Assembly (NCBI GenBank): GCA_035267185.1
Contig: DATFLY010000043.1
Coordinates: forward strand, 1 to 64,000
Origin: JAUIBE01 sp035267185
GTDB taxonomy: Bacteria > Pseudomonadota > Gammaproteobacteria > Xanthomonadales > SZUA-36
DNA length: 64,000 nt
Reading direction: 5' to 3'
Under the pieces are notes generated by a model that had not been told where the DNA came from, ran no database searches, and saw nothing but the letters and a program-made list of their open reading frames with translations. Below are positions 24,580 through 34,400 of this stretch, in pieces (the first letter of the stretch is position 1; every line of letters begins with the position of its first letter). Made by a program: the position numbers and the translations under genes.

Positions 24580-25659
24580 GTGAAACGCTCAACTGTTTTC
24601 ATACTTTCCGCAGTTCTGGCCCTGAGCTTTAGTTCAGCTGTCTGGGCGCAGGCTGACGGATTTAGTGACCAACCCTGGCATATTACCTACTCGATCGGTG
24701 GTGCCGACTGGGACAACGACCGACAAAGCACCGATGGTGATATCTGGAATTCGGTCGGTTTTGGTCGCTTCATCAACGACAAAATCAGTTTTGATATCGA
24801 ATGGGATCGGTTTTCGGGTGATATTGACCCGGAACTGGTTAACGATTTTATTCCCGGCGCAACCGGTAACAGCTGGAGTCTGACCACCTGGAGTTTGATG
24901 GGGCGTTATTTCTTCACCGACAACAACTGGCGTCCGTACGTCGTGGCTGGTCTTGGTATTACCGACCACTCGAATATTTTCGACAGTAGCGACAATGTTG
25001 CATTCAGTTATGGTGTGGGCCTTCAGTCCAAGTTTGCCAAGCACTGGAGCGGTCGTGCGCAATTGTTGTGGCGTAATGACAAAGACGGCAATACTTTCCC
25101 GCAAAATAACAGCTACAGGGATATGTATTTTTCAGTTGGTCTGACATTTGATTTCGGCGGCACTGAGCCACCACCGCCACCACCGCCACCGCCACCACCA
25201 CCTCCGGCCAAGAAAGAAAACCCGGATCTTGATGGTGACGGCGTACCTAACGAACGTGACAAGTGTCCGAACACGCGCCCGGGTGCCGTTGTGGATCTGG
25301 ACGGTTGCGAAGTTGAAGCGGTTATCGAACTGAAAGGTGTTCACTTTGACTTTGACAAGGCGACACTCAGGCCGGATGCCATTGCAATTCTTAATGACGC
25401 TGCAGCATTGCTCAACGAGCATGAGCGTGTCGTTGTTGAAGTTGCCGGTCATACCGACAGCAGAGGTTCTGACCAATATAACCAGGGCCTTTCAGAGCGT
25501 CGTGCCAACACGGTTCGCGACTACCTGGTCAGCAAAGGCGTTAACGCCAGTCGTCTGACTGCTCGCGGTTACGGTGAATCACGCCCGGTCGCAACCAATG
25601 ACACCGATGCAGGTCGTCAGGAAAATCGACGGGTAGAGCTGGTGGTTCTCGACCGCTAG
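24580..25659 (+). CDS. OmpA-family outer membrane protein
   Basis: A 359-residue porin-like protein. A clear signal peptide ends near VWAQA. An eight-stranded barrel of about 170 residues (FGRFINDKISFDIEWDRFSG and similar alternating strands) is followed by a run of some fifteen prolines. Next come a calcium-binding thrombospondin type 3-like stretch DLDGDGVPNERDKCPNT and a C-terminal peptidoglycan-binding OmpA domain (HFDFDKATLRPDA, GHTDSRGSDQYNQGLSERRA). It anchors the outer membrane to the cell wall. The start is GTG at 24580, with AAGGAG seven bases before it, because earlier ATG codons put 27 unrelated residues before the signal peptide. Confidence 0.93.
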   Translation: MKRSTVFILSAVLALSFSSAVWAQADGFSDQPWHITYSIGGADWDNDRQSTDGDIWNSVGFGRFINDKISFDIEWDRFSGDIDPELVNDFIPGATGNSWSLTTWSLMGRYFFTDNNWRPYVVAGLGITDHSNIFDSSDNVAFSYGVGLQSKFAKHWSGRAQLLWRNDKDGNTFPQNNSYRDMYFSVGLTFDFGGTEPPPPPPPPPPPPPAKKENPDLDGDGVPNERDKCPNTRPGAVVDLDGCEVEAVIELKGVHFDFDKATLRPDAIAILNDAAALLNEHERVVVEVAGHTDSRGSDQYNQGLSERRANTVRDYLVSKGVNASRLTARGYGESRPVATNDTDAGRQENRRVELVVLDR

Positions 25660-25677
25660 GTTAAACCCTCAAAAACG

Positions 25678-25712
25678 AAAAAAGCCCCGCCACTCAGCGG
25701 GGCTTTTTTTTC
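25678..25712 (+). terminator. Rho-independent terminator of the OmpA gene
   Basis: AAAGCCCCGC pairs with GCGGGGCTTT around CACTCA and continues into eight T residues. Confidence 0.95.
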
Positions 25713-25753
25713 AATTTACCATTATCCCGGCAGCCCAATAAATCCAGCTCCGA

Positions 25754-25787
25754 CATCCCGGAAAGTCGAATAGACTTATCCGGGATG
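25754..25787. repeat. Short palindromic repeat (CATCCCGGA hairpin)
   Basis: CATCCCGGA at 25754-25762 pairs with TCCGGGATG at 25779-25787, with AAGTC/GACTT continuing the stem. It resembles the intergenic palindromes common in gammaproteobacteria. No second copy is seen in this window. Confidence 0.55.
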
Positions 25788-25850
25788 ACGAACTGTTTGT
25801 TGGAGCGGACTGTGGCCGCGACAATCGTTGCTGGTCGCTTCGTTTGAAAG

Positions 25851-25918
25851 GTAGGAGCCGGGTGTAGTCGCGACTTTTTAGTTTTGCGACCAGGTCGCGG
25901 CGACGGCGCCGCTCCTAC
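25851..25918. repeat. REP/BIME-type element (GTAGGAGC)
   Basis: GTAGGAGC at 25851 and GCTCCTAC at 25911-25918 bracket internal GTCGCGAC and GTCGCGG segments, giving two head-to-head REP-like units. GTAGGAGCGGC-type REP sequences are known from Pseudomonas and Xanthomonas relatives. It overlaps the last codon of sufE by four bases. Confidence 0.65.
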
Positions 25919-26337
25919 AGCAAAGATGCCGCATGGCCCTTGATCGCACCAAGCATGGCGTGAAGACCATTGGCGCGGGTTGGGGAGAGGTGTTCACTCA
26001 GCCCGATTTTTTCGATAAAGAACGGTTCGGTTTCAGCGATTTGTTGTGCGCTGCAACCGGAATAGACTTTGATCAGCAGGGCAATCAGGCCGGAAACGAT
26101 GGCAGCATCGCTGTTGGCACGAATGGTGACCCTGTCGCGGTCACCTTCCAGATACAGCCAGACACTTGACTGACATCCTGAAAGCAGCTTGTCATCGCGC
26201 TTTTCGTCTTCCGCCAGTGGTTCCAGTTTGCGACCAAGGTCGATCAGGTACTGGTAACGATCGAGCCATTCCGGGAAAAAACTGAAATCTTCTGCGATTT
26301 CGTTCTGAATGCTGACAGGATCTATTTCTTGCGCCAC
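25915..26337 (-). CDS. sufE: Cysteine desulfuration protein SufE
   Basis: A 140-residue protein of the SufE/CsdE family. The acceptor cysteine is in LLSGCQSSVWL, and the family features FFPEWLDRYQYLIDLGR and GLHAMLGAIK frame it. It accepts persulfide sulphur from a SufS/CsdA desulfurase for iron-sulphur cluster assembly. Its start overlaps the end of cysS by 16 bases, a tight coupling between cysteine use in translation and cysteine desulfuration. No sufS is in the window. A REP-like element abuts the stop codon. Confidence 0.93.
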   Translation of the reverse strand: MAQEIDPVSIQNEIAEDFSFFPEWLDRYQYLIDLGRKLEPLAEDEKRDDKLLSGCQSSVWLYLEGDRDRVTIRANSDAAIVSGLIALLIKVYSGCSAQQIAETEPFFIEKIGLSEHLSPTRANGLHAMLGAIKGHAASLL

Positions 26338-27701
26338 AGTGTTCCGTCCGGGCCGTCTTCCAGCAGTATGTCCATTGAATCAAGTTCGTCCCTGATTGCG
26401 TCAGCCGTTTCGAAATCACGGGATTGCTTCGCCTCGATGCGCTTTTCGATGAGTGATTCGATCTTCTCAACCTCATCTGAATCTGTATTCATGGCGAACC
26501 ATTGATCAGGGTGCTCCTGCAGCACGCCGATAAAACCTGCATTGGCCAGCAATTCGGCAGCTGAGCTGCGAGCTTCTTCCTCGGACTCCGCGTTGGCGAG
26601 TACCCTACCGACCTTGTTGATTTCCGCCAGTGCAACCGGCGTATTCAGGTCATCCCGCAGGGCATCCAGAAATGATTCTGTTGGCTGTTCCGCAGGCTTC
26701 AGCTTTCCGAATCGCTCGGTCGCGGTTCGAATGACACCATAGAGACGATCCAGTGTTTTTTTGCAGCGATCTAGTGCCTTGTCTGACCAGTCGAGAGGCT
26801 GACGATAGTGGGCACTCAGCAACAGGTAGCGCAATGCCTCACCTGCATGGTCCTTGAGTAATTCGTGGACGATCATGGTGTTGCCAAGTGATTTGGACAT
26901 CTTGCGTTTCTCAACTGTCACGAATCCGTTGTGCATCCAGTAGCGGGCAAATGCCTGGCCCTGGTGCGCGCAAACGCTTTGCGCAATTTCATTCTCGTGA
27001 TGTGGAAATACCAGGTCCTGGCCACCGCCGTGGATATCGATGGTTTTTCCAAGGTGACTTTCTGCCATGACAGAGCACTCCAGGTGCCAGCCTGGTCGTC
27101 CCCAACCCCAGGGGCTTTCCCAGCCGGGCTGCGGGTCATTGGATGGTTTCCACAGGACGAAGTCGCCAGGGTGTCGCTTAAATGGAGCAACCTCAACTCG
27201 TGCGCCTGCCACCATTTCGCGCATGTCGCGTCGTGACAACTTGCCATATTTATCGAACGACTCGATACTGAACAGCACATGGCCTTCCGCCTCGTAGGCG
27301 TGTCCATCGCTGATCAGCTGCTTGATCATTGTCAGCATCTGCTCAATGTGCTGCGTGGCACGTGGCTCGATTGTGGGTTTTCCGACACCAACAGCCGCCA
27401 TATCTGCATGATACGCATCGGTGTAGCGTTTCGAGATGGTCTGGATGTCAACGCCTTCTTCCGCCGCAGTTGCATTGATCTTGTCGTCCACATCAGTGAT
27501 GTTGCGGGCATATACGACACTGGGGTAATGCAGCTGCAGCAATCGGTACAGCACATCAAAAATGACCGCGGGGCGGGCATTGCCGATATGGGCGTAGTTA
27601 TAAACCGTCGGTCCGCAAACGTACATCGTGACTCGCTCTGGATCGAGGGGTTCAAATGATTCTTTTTCACGCCTGAGCGTGTTGTAAATTCTGATGTTCA
27701 A
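26322..27701 (-). CDS. cysS: Cysteinyl-tRNA synthetase
   Basis: A 459-residue class I synthetase. The HIGH-type motif is in CGPTVYNYAHIGNARP, whose cysteine is a zinc ligand. Later zinc ligands appear in WHLECSVMA and HHENEIAQS, and the KMSKS loop reads KRKMSKSLGN. The helical C-terminal domain has normal length. It charges tRNA-Cys. The ATG at 27701 is divergent from pepQ with about 110 bases between the starts. Confidence 0.97.
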   Translation of the reverse strand: MNIRIYNTLRREKESFEPLDPERVTMYVCGPTVYNYAHIGNARPAVIFDVLYRLLQLHYPSVVYARNITDVDDKINATAAEEGVDIQTISKRYTDAYHADMAAVGVGKPTIEPRATQHIEQMLTMIKQLISDGHAYEAEGHVLFSIESFDKYGKLSRRDMREMVAGARVEVAPFKRHPGDFVLWKPSNDPQPGWESPWGWGRPGWHLECSVMAESHLGKTIDIHGGGQDLVFPHHENEIAQSVCAHQGQAFARYWMHNGFVTVEKRKMSKSLGNTMIVHELLKDHAGEALRYLLLSAHYRQPLDWSDKALDRCKKTLDRLYGVIRTATERFGKLKPAEQPTESFLDALRDDLNTPVALAEINKVGRVLANAESEEEARSSAAELLANAGFIGVLQEHPDQWFAMNTDSDEVEKIESLIEKRIEAKQSRDFETADAIRDELDSMDILLEDGPDGTLWRKK

Positions 27702-27810
27702 GGATTGCCAGTTGCCTGTGCCGGGCCGGAGGTCTAAAGTCCAGCCGTTAATTAGTTATCAGGGTGATTTAGAGTTCACCGATATTTTACCAGCCTGGAG
27801 CAGGAAGGCC

Positions 27811-29142
27811 ATGACAACAACCTCCAACACTCATCAACATTTTGGTGAACACATTCGGCACAACATTGATCGTTGGACCTCGGCGCTGGAGCAAAATGGC
27901 TTTGATTCTGTCCTGGTTCACTCAGGAACCCCGATGTACAGCTTTCTGGATGATTACGAGTATCCATTCAGGCCAAACCCGCATTTCCTCAGCTGGCTGC
28001 CTCTGACGCATCATCATGATAGTGCTCTTTTAATACGGCCGGGTAACAAGCCTCGGTTGTGTTTCTATCAACCGGACGACTACTGGTATCTGCCACCGGC
28101 CGATCCGGAATCATGGTGGGCTGACCATTTTGACATTCAAACGGTTGCCGGTTCAGATGACTGGGTTGGACAGTTGCGACCAGATATCACCGGCAATACA
28201 GCTGCAATTGGAGATTCACCATCCCTGGAAGCGCTGTTTCCCCAGGACCGTATCAACCCTGAAAACCTCGTCACCGGCATCCACCTGCAACGAACCCGCA
28301 AGACAGGGTATGAGATTGCATGTATGGCCGAGGCCAGCAGACTTGCAGTTCTGGCGCATCATGCCGCTGAAAATGCTTTTATGGACGGACGCAGTGAACT
28401 GGAGATTCACCAGGCGTACCTGGCGTCATGTGGTCACACGGATGCGCGCTTGCCTTACCACAACATCGTGGCGCTGAATGAGCATGGTGCTGTATTGCAC
28501 TACCAGGGACGGGAAGCGACAGTCCCTGGCCAGTCGCGGTCATTCCTGCTCGATGCCGGGTGTACATTCAATGCCTATTGCTCAGACATCACACGAACAT
28601 ACAGTCGCAACAGTGGGTTGTTCGCCGATTTGATCAGTGAAATGGATCAGCTGCAGCAGCAACTGGGCAACAGGGTAGAAGCTGGAGTCGATTTTCGGGA
28701 CCTTCACCTGGATACCCACCGGGGTATTGCCGGGATTCTTTCCGACGCCGGTGTGATCCGTACTGATGCAGAAAACGCGGTCGAGAGCGGCCTGAGTTCG
28801 GTCTTTTATCCACATGGCCTGGGTCATTACATCGGCCTGCAAACCCACGATGTCGCGGGGCTCATCGATAACGATGGTAATCCCTCGCCCACACCCGATG
28901 GTCATCCTTTCCTGCGCCTGACCCGTGTTCTCGAGGCGAGCAATGTTCTCACCATTGAACCAGGGCTTTATTTTATCGAGTCCTTACTGAACGACTGGCG
29001 AGACAATCGGGATGCGAGCGTCATCAACTGGGACCTGGTTGATTCAATGAAGCCCTATGGCGGGGTTCGAATCGAGGACAACCTGGTGGTGGAAGAGGGT
29101 GGTAACAGAAACCTTACGCGTGAGGCGTTTGCGGCCTTGTAG
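27811..29142 (+). CDS. pepQ: Xaa-Pro dipeptidase (peptidase M24)
   Basis: A 443-residue protein, the same length as E. coli PepQ. The five metal ligands are visible: two aspartates in FLLDAGCTFNAYCSDITRT, the histidine in YPHGLGHYIGLQTHD, and glutamates in TIEPGLYFI and GVRIEDNL. It hydrolyses dipeptides with C-terminal proline using two Mn2+ ions, and related enzymes also act on organophosphate triesters. The chosen start has AGGAAGG directly upstream. The longer frame from 27694 would add 39 residues unlike the family. Confidence 0.95.
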   Translation: MTTTSNTHQHFGEHIRHNIDRWTSALEQNGFDSVLVHSGTPMYSFLDDYEYPFRPNPHFLSWLPLTHHHDSALLIRPGNKPRLCFYQPDDYWYLPPADPESWWADHFDIQTVAGSDDWVGQLRPDITGNTAAIGDSPSLEALFPQDRINPENLVTGIHLQRTRKTGYEIACMAEASRLAVLAHHAAENAFMDGRSELEIHQAYLASCGHTDARLPYHNIVALNEHGAVLHYQGREATVPGQSRSFLLDAGCTFNAYCSDITRTYSRNSGLFADLISEMDQLQQQLGNRVEAGVDFRDLHLDTHRGIAGILSDAGVIRTDAENAVESGLSSVFYPHGLGHYIGLQTHDVAGLIDNDGNPSPTPDGHPFLRLTRVLEASNVLTIEPGLYFIESLLNDWRDNRDASVINWDLVDSMKPYGGVRIEDNLVVEEGGNRNLTREAFAAL

Positions 29143-29149
29143 AAAAAGA

Positions 29150-29791
29150 CTAGGGTGCGTCTTCCAGCAATCCAAGACGATCCAGTTCTTTCAAATCAAT
29201 GTCCCCGGCAGGGCCATGATTCCAGATGGTGCTTTTTTGTGAGAAGTCGAGTTTCTTTTCCGGGCTGGCCAGCGCTTTGACAGCATCGATGAGTCCGGTG
29301 CTTTGCATGGTGCTGGTCACCAGCCGGTCAAGGTCGCTTCCATAGGGCTCGCCAATAATCTTTCGCATGGCCTTGTTCGCTCCGGTCAGGTCATCCGGAA
29401 ACAGGTATTTACCTGTCTGGAACTGGTAATGATCTGAAACGAGCTGCATTGAGGTCAGTGAACAATATGCATCATCCAGCAGCCCGATGATGCCGAGTTG
29501 ATCCGGGATGATGTCTTCCCCCTCCAGCCAGTAGGATTCCACCACCCGGAGTATTTTTTGCATCGGCTCCGCGAGGCCGACTGTACTGGCAGCAGTCCAT
29601 GCTACTTTCATCATGTATGGCACCAGCTCGATGTAGCGGCATACAAAGCGGGAGCCACTCTCAAGGTCCTCGTCACTGACTTGCAGGCCCTGGCGATCAG
29701 CCACGCCACCCAGCAACTCACCGATGTCCGAGCGTGCATCTGGTGCGTTGCAATTTTCAGCGATCATCGATTCGATGTGGGCAGTATCCAT
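29150..29791 (-). CDS. Hypothetical protein with YkvA/DUF1232-like segment
   Basis: A 213-residue protein I do not recognise as a whole. Residues near 88-115 (YWLEGEDIIPDQLGIIGLLDDAY) resemble the DUF1232/YkvA signature in which a PID-x-IPD-x-hydrophobic stretch precedes a D-D pair. No signal peptide or strong membrane helix is present. It ends eight bases after the convergent pepQ stop, and its start is divergent from a small membrane protein gene. Function is unknown. Confidence 0.6.
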   Translation of the reverse strand: MDTAHIESMIAENCNAPDARSDIGELLGGVADRQGLQVSDEDLESGSRFVCRYIELVPYMMKVAWTAASTVGLAEPMQKILRVVESYWLEGEDIIPDQLGIIGLLDDAYCSLTSMQLVSDHYQFQTGKYLFPDDLTGANKAMRKIIGEPYGSDLDRLVTSTMQSTGLIDAVKALASPEKKLDFSQKSTIWNHGPAGDIDLKELDRLGLLEDAP

Positions 29792-29892
29792 AAAATAGTT
29801 GGCCCGCGGCGGGAGGCGTATTCTAACAGTCTCCGGTGCCCCGGCAAAAATCCTTGCTTTCAGGGGTGGAAGGCTTGATCCGCTATGCTAGT

Positions 29893-30534
29893 ATGCGATT
29901 CGCTTTCAGACCGATCAGACTTCCCTTGCTGCTTCTTTCACTCATAACGCTATTCGCCGGTCCGCTGATCTACATCTGGTTGCAGGATCATCGGCTCCTG
30001 GCCGAAAAAGTCGAGCGCGTGCTGGTTGGTTTGTTGCTGCTGATCGTGGTTGCACTTCTGATACCGGAAATGTACGAAGTGCTCTCCTGGACTGCACCAG
30101 CCCTGGCATTTTTAGGGTATCTGCTTCCCGGATTACTTGAGAAAATGATCCGCCAGGCGGCAAAGACACTGCATCTTGCCAGCCTTGTGGCAGCGGCACT
30201 GGGCCTGCTGGTTCATGCCATGCTGGATGGTGCAGGTCTTGCAGGCAGCAAATTGCAGGGATCTGTCGAATTGGCAATGTTGATTGTTTTGCATCGGTTC
30301 GGTGTTGGGATGATTCTCTGGATGGTGATGCGCCCGGCCTTTGGGCGCAGGATTGCGTGGTTGACCCTGACTGGTGTTGCCGCTGCAACCATCATTGGTT
30401 ATGAGTTTTCCGAGAGACTGCTGCCACTGGCCGGGGATACAGGAATAGCTGCGTTTCAGGCTGTCGTGATCGGGACCATCGTTCATAGCCTGATTCATCG
30501 GGAGCATGTTCATGAGGAGGGGCACCAACACTGA
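29893..30534 (+). CDS. Putative multi-pass membrane protein, histidine-rich end
   Basis: About 213 residues with six or seven hydrophobic segments, starting MRFAFRPIRLPLLLLSL. Features that could bind metal are HAMLDG in one helix, HRFGVG in another, HSLIHREHVHEEGHQH at the C-terminus, and GTIVHS in the last helix. The arrangement loosely recalls ZIP-type transporters, but no ZIP signature is complete. The start is uncertain: no ribosome-binding site is clear, and a start at 29836 would add 19 residues. Confidence 0.6.
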   Translation: MRFAFRPIRLPLLLLSLITLFAGPLIYIWLQDHRLLAEKVERVLVGLLLLIVVALLIPEMYEVLSWTAPALAFLGYLLPGLLEKMIRQAAKTLHLASLVAAALGLLVHAMLDGAGLAGSKLQGSVELAMLIVLHRFGVGMILWMVMRPAFGRRIAWLTLTGVAAATIIGYEFSERLLPLAGDTGIAAFQAVVIGTIVHSLIHREHVHEEGHQH

Positions 30535-30661
30535 GAGTGAGTTGGGGGGGATGATGGGTTCAAGTACAGATCTCTAAACATCCGGAATTGATCCTGATTC
30601 AACCAGGTCTCGCCAACAAGCGGCGCGAAGAATTAATTTGACTATATGAAGGCTCGAGACG

Positions 30662-31108
30662 CGGTCGGGGTGAGAGGGGATGTTTCTGTGCTTTGTAATA
30701 ACCGGTGTTGTTCCTCGCCCAAGTCGCCTTCTGTCATAAACCCGAAAGCCGGCAACATGTGCGAGGAACGCTCACAAACACTGTACTTCTTATCACCGGT
30801 AGTCGGTTCCAGGGCCAGCTCCCCGTTTCTAAAACGAAAAAGGCCTTCCCGGATGTGTGAGAAGGCCTTTTTCGTTTTAGAAACTGGTCGGGGTGAGAGG
30901 TGCTATTTCTATGCTCTGTAAGAAGTGTTGTTGTTCCTCGCATTTGTCGCCTTCTTTCAAACACCCGAAAACCGGCAACAAATGCGAGGAACGCTCACAA
31001 ACGCTGTACTTTTAATCACCGGTTGTCAGTTCCATCCCATCTCCCAATTTCGAATAGAAAAAACGGCTTCCCCTTTTAGGTGAGGAAGCCGATTTTTCTA
31101 TTTAAAAT
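30662..31108 (-). repeat. tRNA-Pro tail repeats with terminators, two units
   Basis: On the minus strand the intact tRNA-Pro is followed by its terminator and then two units, each ending in a copy of the tRNA-Pro 3' end (CACCCCGACCA at 30885-30900, and a shorter copy at 30662-30676). The GGTCGGGGTG positions are 30663, 30886 and 31110, a period of 223-224 bp. Each unit holds a large hairpin: GTTCCTCGCATTTGT pairs with ACAAATGCGAGGAAC (30933-30947 with 30978-30992), with a shorter version at 30710-30769. Each tRNA end is followed by an intrinsic terminator. At 30825-30884 this stem is a perfect 24 bp, while at 31058-31099 it differs in sequence. No protein-coding gene is visible in 30535-31108. 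Confidence 0.8.
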
Positions 31109-31185
31109 TGGTCGGGGTGAAAAGATTCGAACTTTCGGCCTCTGCCTCCCGAAGGCAGCGCTCTACCAGGCTGAGCTACACCCCG
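31109..31185 (-). tRNA. tRNA-Pro(CGG)
   Basis: A complete minus-strand cloverleaf: acceptor CGGGGTG pairs with CACCCCG, then A and CCA. The anticodon stem CTGCC/GGCAG encloses TTCGGGA, giving CGG. The T stem GAAAG/CTTTT contains a wobble pair. Confidence 0.95.
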
Positions 31186-31447
31186 GGATGTGCTCGTGGA
31201 GGGCAATTATTCTATATAAGCGCTCTTCGGATTTAAAGTTTGGCCAGAATCAATTCGCCGGCTTGTCGAACTGTTAAGATTTCGTAACTTTTTTCTGATA
31301 AGATTCTTAAATCCTTCCAGGTGCAGAGTGGAAGGACTACCAAATTATGCGAAGAATTTCTTCAAATAAAACGACTAAATGCATTTCAAGCACATCGGAT
31401 CGCCCAATTCCTTTTGGCGAATCCGTACCAATGAGGCAGGCTAAATC

Positions 31448-34400
31448 ATGAGCAATAAGATACGTCTGAGTTTTTCCGCGATCGCCCTGGTGGTTTTGAT
31501 CGCGCTTCCAGCGATTCTCAGCGCACAAACAATTACTTCCTCAATCAGGGGAAGTGTCATCGACCAGGCGGGAAATGTTGTATCGGGGGCTTCGGTTGAA
31601 GTTGTCGATCTTCGTAATGGCGCAACCCGTAACGTGACCACAAACAATTCCGGCACCTTCCTGGCAGCGAGACTGTCGGCGGGTGGCCCATACCAGGTGA
31701 CAGTTGAAGGTACCAAGACGGTAACCGTTGACTCGTTGGATGTTGGTGAAATTTACAACCTGGTGATCAATTTGCAGCAGGCTTCCTCAATTGAGGAAGT
31801 TGTGGTTGTTGGTGAGGCGGGAACCACCCTGGTTAATGTTGCAGCTGGTCCAAGTGCGACATTTACACAGTTCGAGCTGGAGACTGCGGTTGCGTTTGAT
31901 CGCGATATCCAGGAAGCCTACTCGATTGACCCTCGAGTTTACGCTGACCTGGGTGATCGTGGTTCGTCCATCAACTGTGCCGGTAAACACCCTCGTTTCA
32001 ACAGCCTGACGCTTGACGGTGTTGGCCTGAATGACCGTTTCGGACTAAACGACAATGGTTATGCAACAGCGACCGGTCAGCCATTTCCTTATGATGCAAT
32101 CGAGCAGGTTGCAGTCGAACTGGCGCCATTTGATGTGACATACGGTGGTTTCTCTGCCTGTAACATCAATGCAGTGACCAAGGCCGGTTCCAACGAATGG
32201 GAAGCGGGTGCCTGGTGGGAGTGGAACAACGAGGACATGCGTGGCGATTCACTTTCAGACGATGGCGTGACGGAAAAAATCGAAAGCAGTAATTTCGATA
32301 ACCGCAGGCGTGGTTTCAAATTGGGTGGCCCCCTGATTAAGGACAGGCTCTGGGTTTACGGCTCATATGAAAGAGAAGAGCGTCCCAATTTCCTGGCCAT
32401 GGGTTACAGGGGGTCCAATAATGGTGATGAGCGTGAATGGCTGAGTGAATCTGAATTCAATCGCGTCCAGGACGTTGCTCGTAACATTTACGGCTACGAT
32501 CCGGGCGGATTGCCACAGGATGCTTCCCGTGAAAACGAAAAGTGGCTGGTGCGCGCTGACTGGGCCATCAATGACAACCATACGCTGACGGGTGTATATA
32601 ACTACAGCGATGGCTTTCAGGTCAACGCATCTGACAACGATTCAAACGAGTTCGAGTTCCCGAATCACTTCTACACCAAGGGTTCAGAACTGACCAGTTG
32701 GAACCTGCGTTTGAATTCGCAATGGACGGATGCATTCTCGACCGCGATTTTCTACAGCGACAACGAGATGAACGACAGCCAGGTGACCGTGGGACCGAAA
32801 GACTTCGGTGATCATCAGATCAGCCTTCCTGGCCGCAACACCATTTACCTCGGTGCAGATGACTCACGCCAGGCCAACTCCCTGAACTGGAGTTCCAAGT
32901 TCTTCAAAGTAACTGGCCAGTTCCTCGCAGGTGATCATGTCATCACGGCGGGATATGAGCGCGAAGAGCTGTCTGTATTCAATATCTTCGTACAGCACTC
33001 ACGTGGTGGCGAATACGATTACTTTGATAACAGCGAATCCAACCCGGGCTTTTGTGGTGGTCTATCAGCCCAGGGTCGTCTGGATAATCCCGATTGCGGT
33101 TTGTCAGGTATCGATAAATTCGAGCTGGGTCTGCCGGATCGTCTCTATTACGGCAGCGCAGGTGGATCCAACAACCCGCTGGATGCGGCTGCCAGGTTCC
33201 AGAACAACAAGAACAGCGTCTATATCCAGGACGAGTGGTTCTGGGCTGACAAAGACGTGTCTTTCGTATTCGGATTGCGTTACGACTGGTTTGATAGTGA
33301 CGATCGCCCCAACTATAACGTGGCTGTGTCTAACGCGACCGGGATAAGAAATGATGCAAACATCGATGGCCTGGACATCATCCAGCCTCGAATTGGCTTC
33401 ACCTGGACGGCTTCGGATTCAGTCACGGTGCGTGGTGGAATCGGCCTGTTCTCGGGTGGCAATCCGAACGTCTGGCTGTCAAATGCCTGGTCTAATGACG
33501 GCATAACAAACGTTCAGACGCGCCTCGATAACTTTGGCGCACAGTCATGGTTTGGCGACGACGCACTGGTGCTGACAGGTGAAATGCGTCCTGGATATGA
33601 TCCGACACAGGATCAGTTTGACCAGGTTGCTGCTGCCGGTCCTGATTCAGGATCCACCAGCAACGTGGTACTGCTTGACCCTGATTACGAGCAACCATCA
33701 GACTGGAAATTCGCCATTGGCGCAACCTGGGATATGCCCTGGTATGACATCACCCTGGATGCTGATTACCTGTATTCCCGTGGCGAAGACCCTGCACTTT
33801 ATCGCGATGTCTCACAGGTGCGCGTAGGCCAGACCGTGGCCGGAGCCCCCTTGTATGACTTCTGTGACGGTTGTGGTGAAGAAAACCTGATGCTGACCAA
33901 CTCGGATGAAAATCCGGAGTCACACGTTTTCTCGCTGATCTTTAATAAGTCCTGGGACAATGGCCTGGATGCGATGTTAGGTTATGCATACACTAAAGCT
34001 GAAGACGTATCTCCCATGACGGCATCCACAGGAGGCTCCAATTACGAGAGCGTGGCGACCAATGATCCGCAATTCCCGACGTCGGAAACTTCGAACTGGG
34101 AAGTGCCAAGCCGATTCACTTTACGCCTGACCTATGGGCACGAGTTCTTCAGCGACCTTGAGAGTCGCTTCACACTTTACGGCGTGCATGAGAAAGGCGA
34201 ACCCCAGTCATTTGTAATGAGTGGCGGTGAGCCCAGCAATCCATTCTTCCCACGTCACCTGTTGTATGTGCCAAGTGGTTCTGATGATCCGGCAGTCGTT
34301 TTTGACCCCGGGTTTGACCAGGCAGGATTTTTCTCCTGGGCCGATTCACAGGGCCTGGCTCGCGGACAGTTCGTGGAACGTAACCAGAATCACGCAGGTT

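Noticed and set aside
30535..31108. Integrative element or prophage attachment remnant at tRNA-Pro
   Set aside because: Tail copies and hairpins recall attachment sites, but no integrase or foreign genes lie in or next to the array, and the regular 223-224 bp spacing points to tandem duplication.
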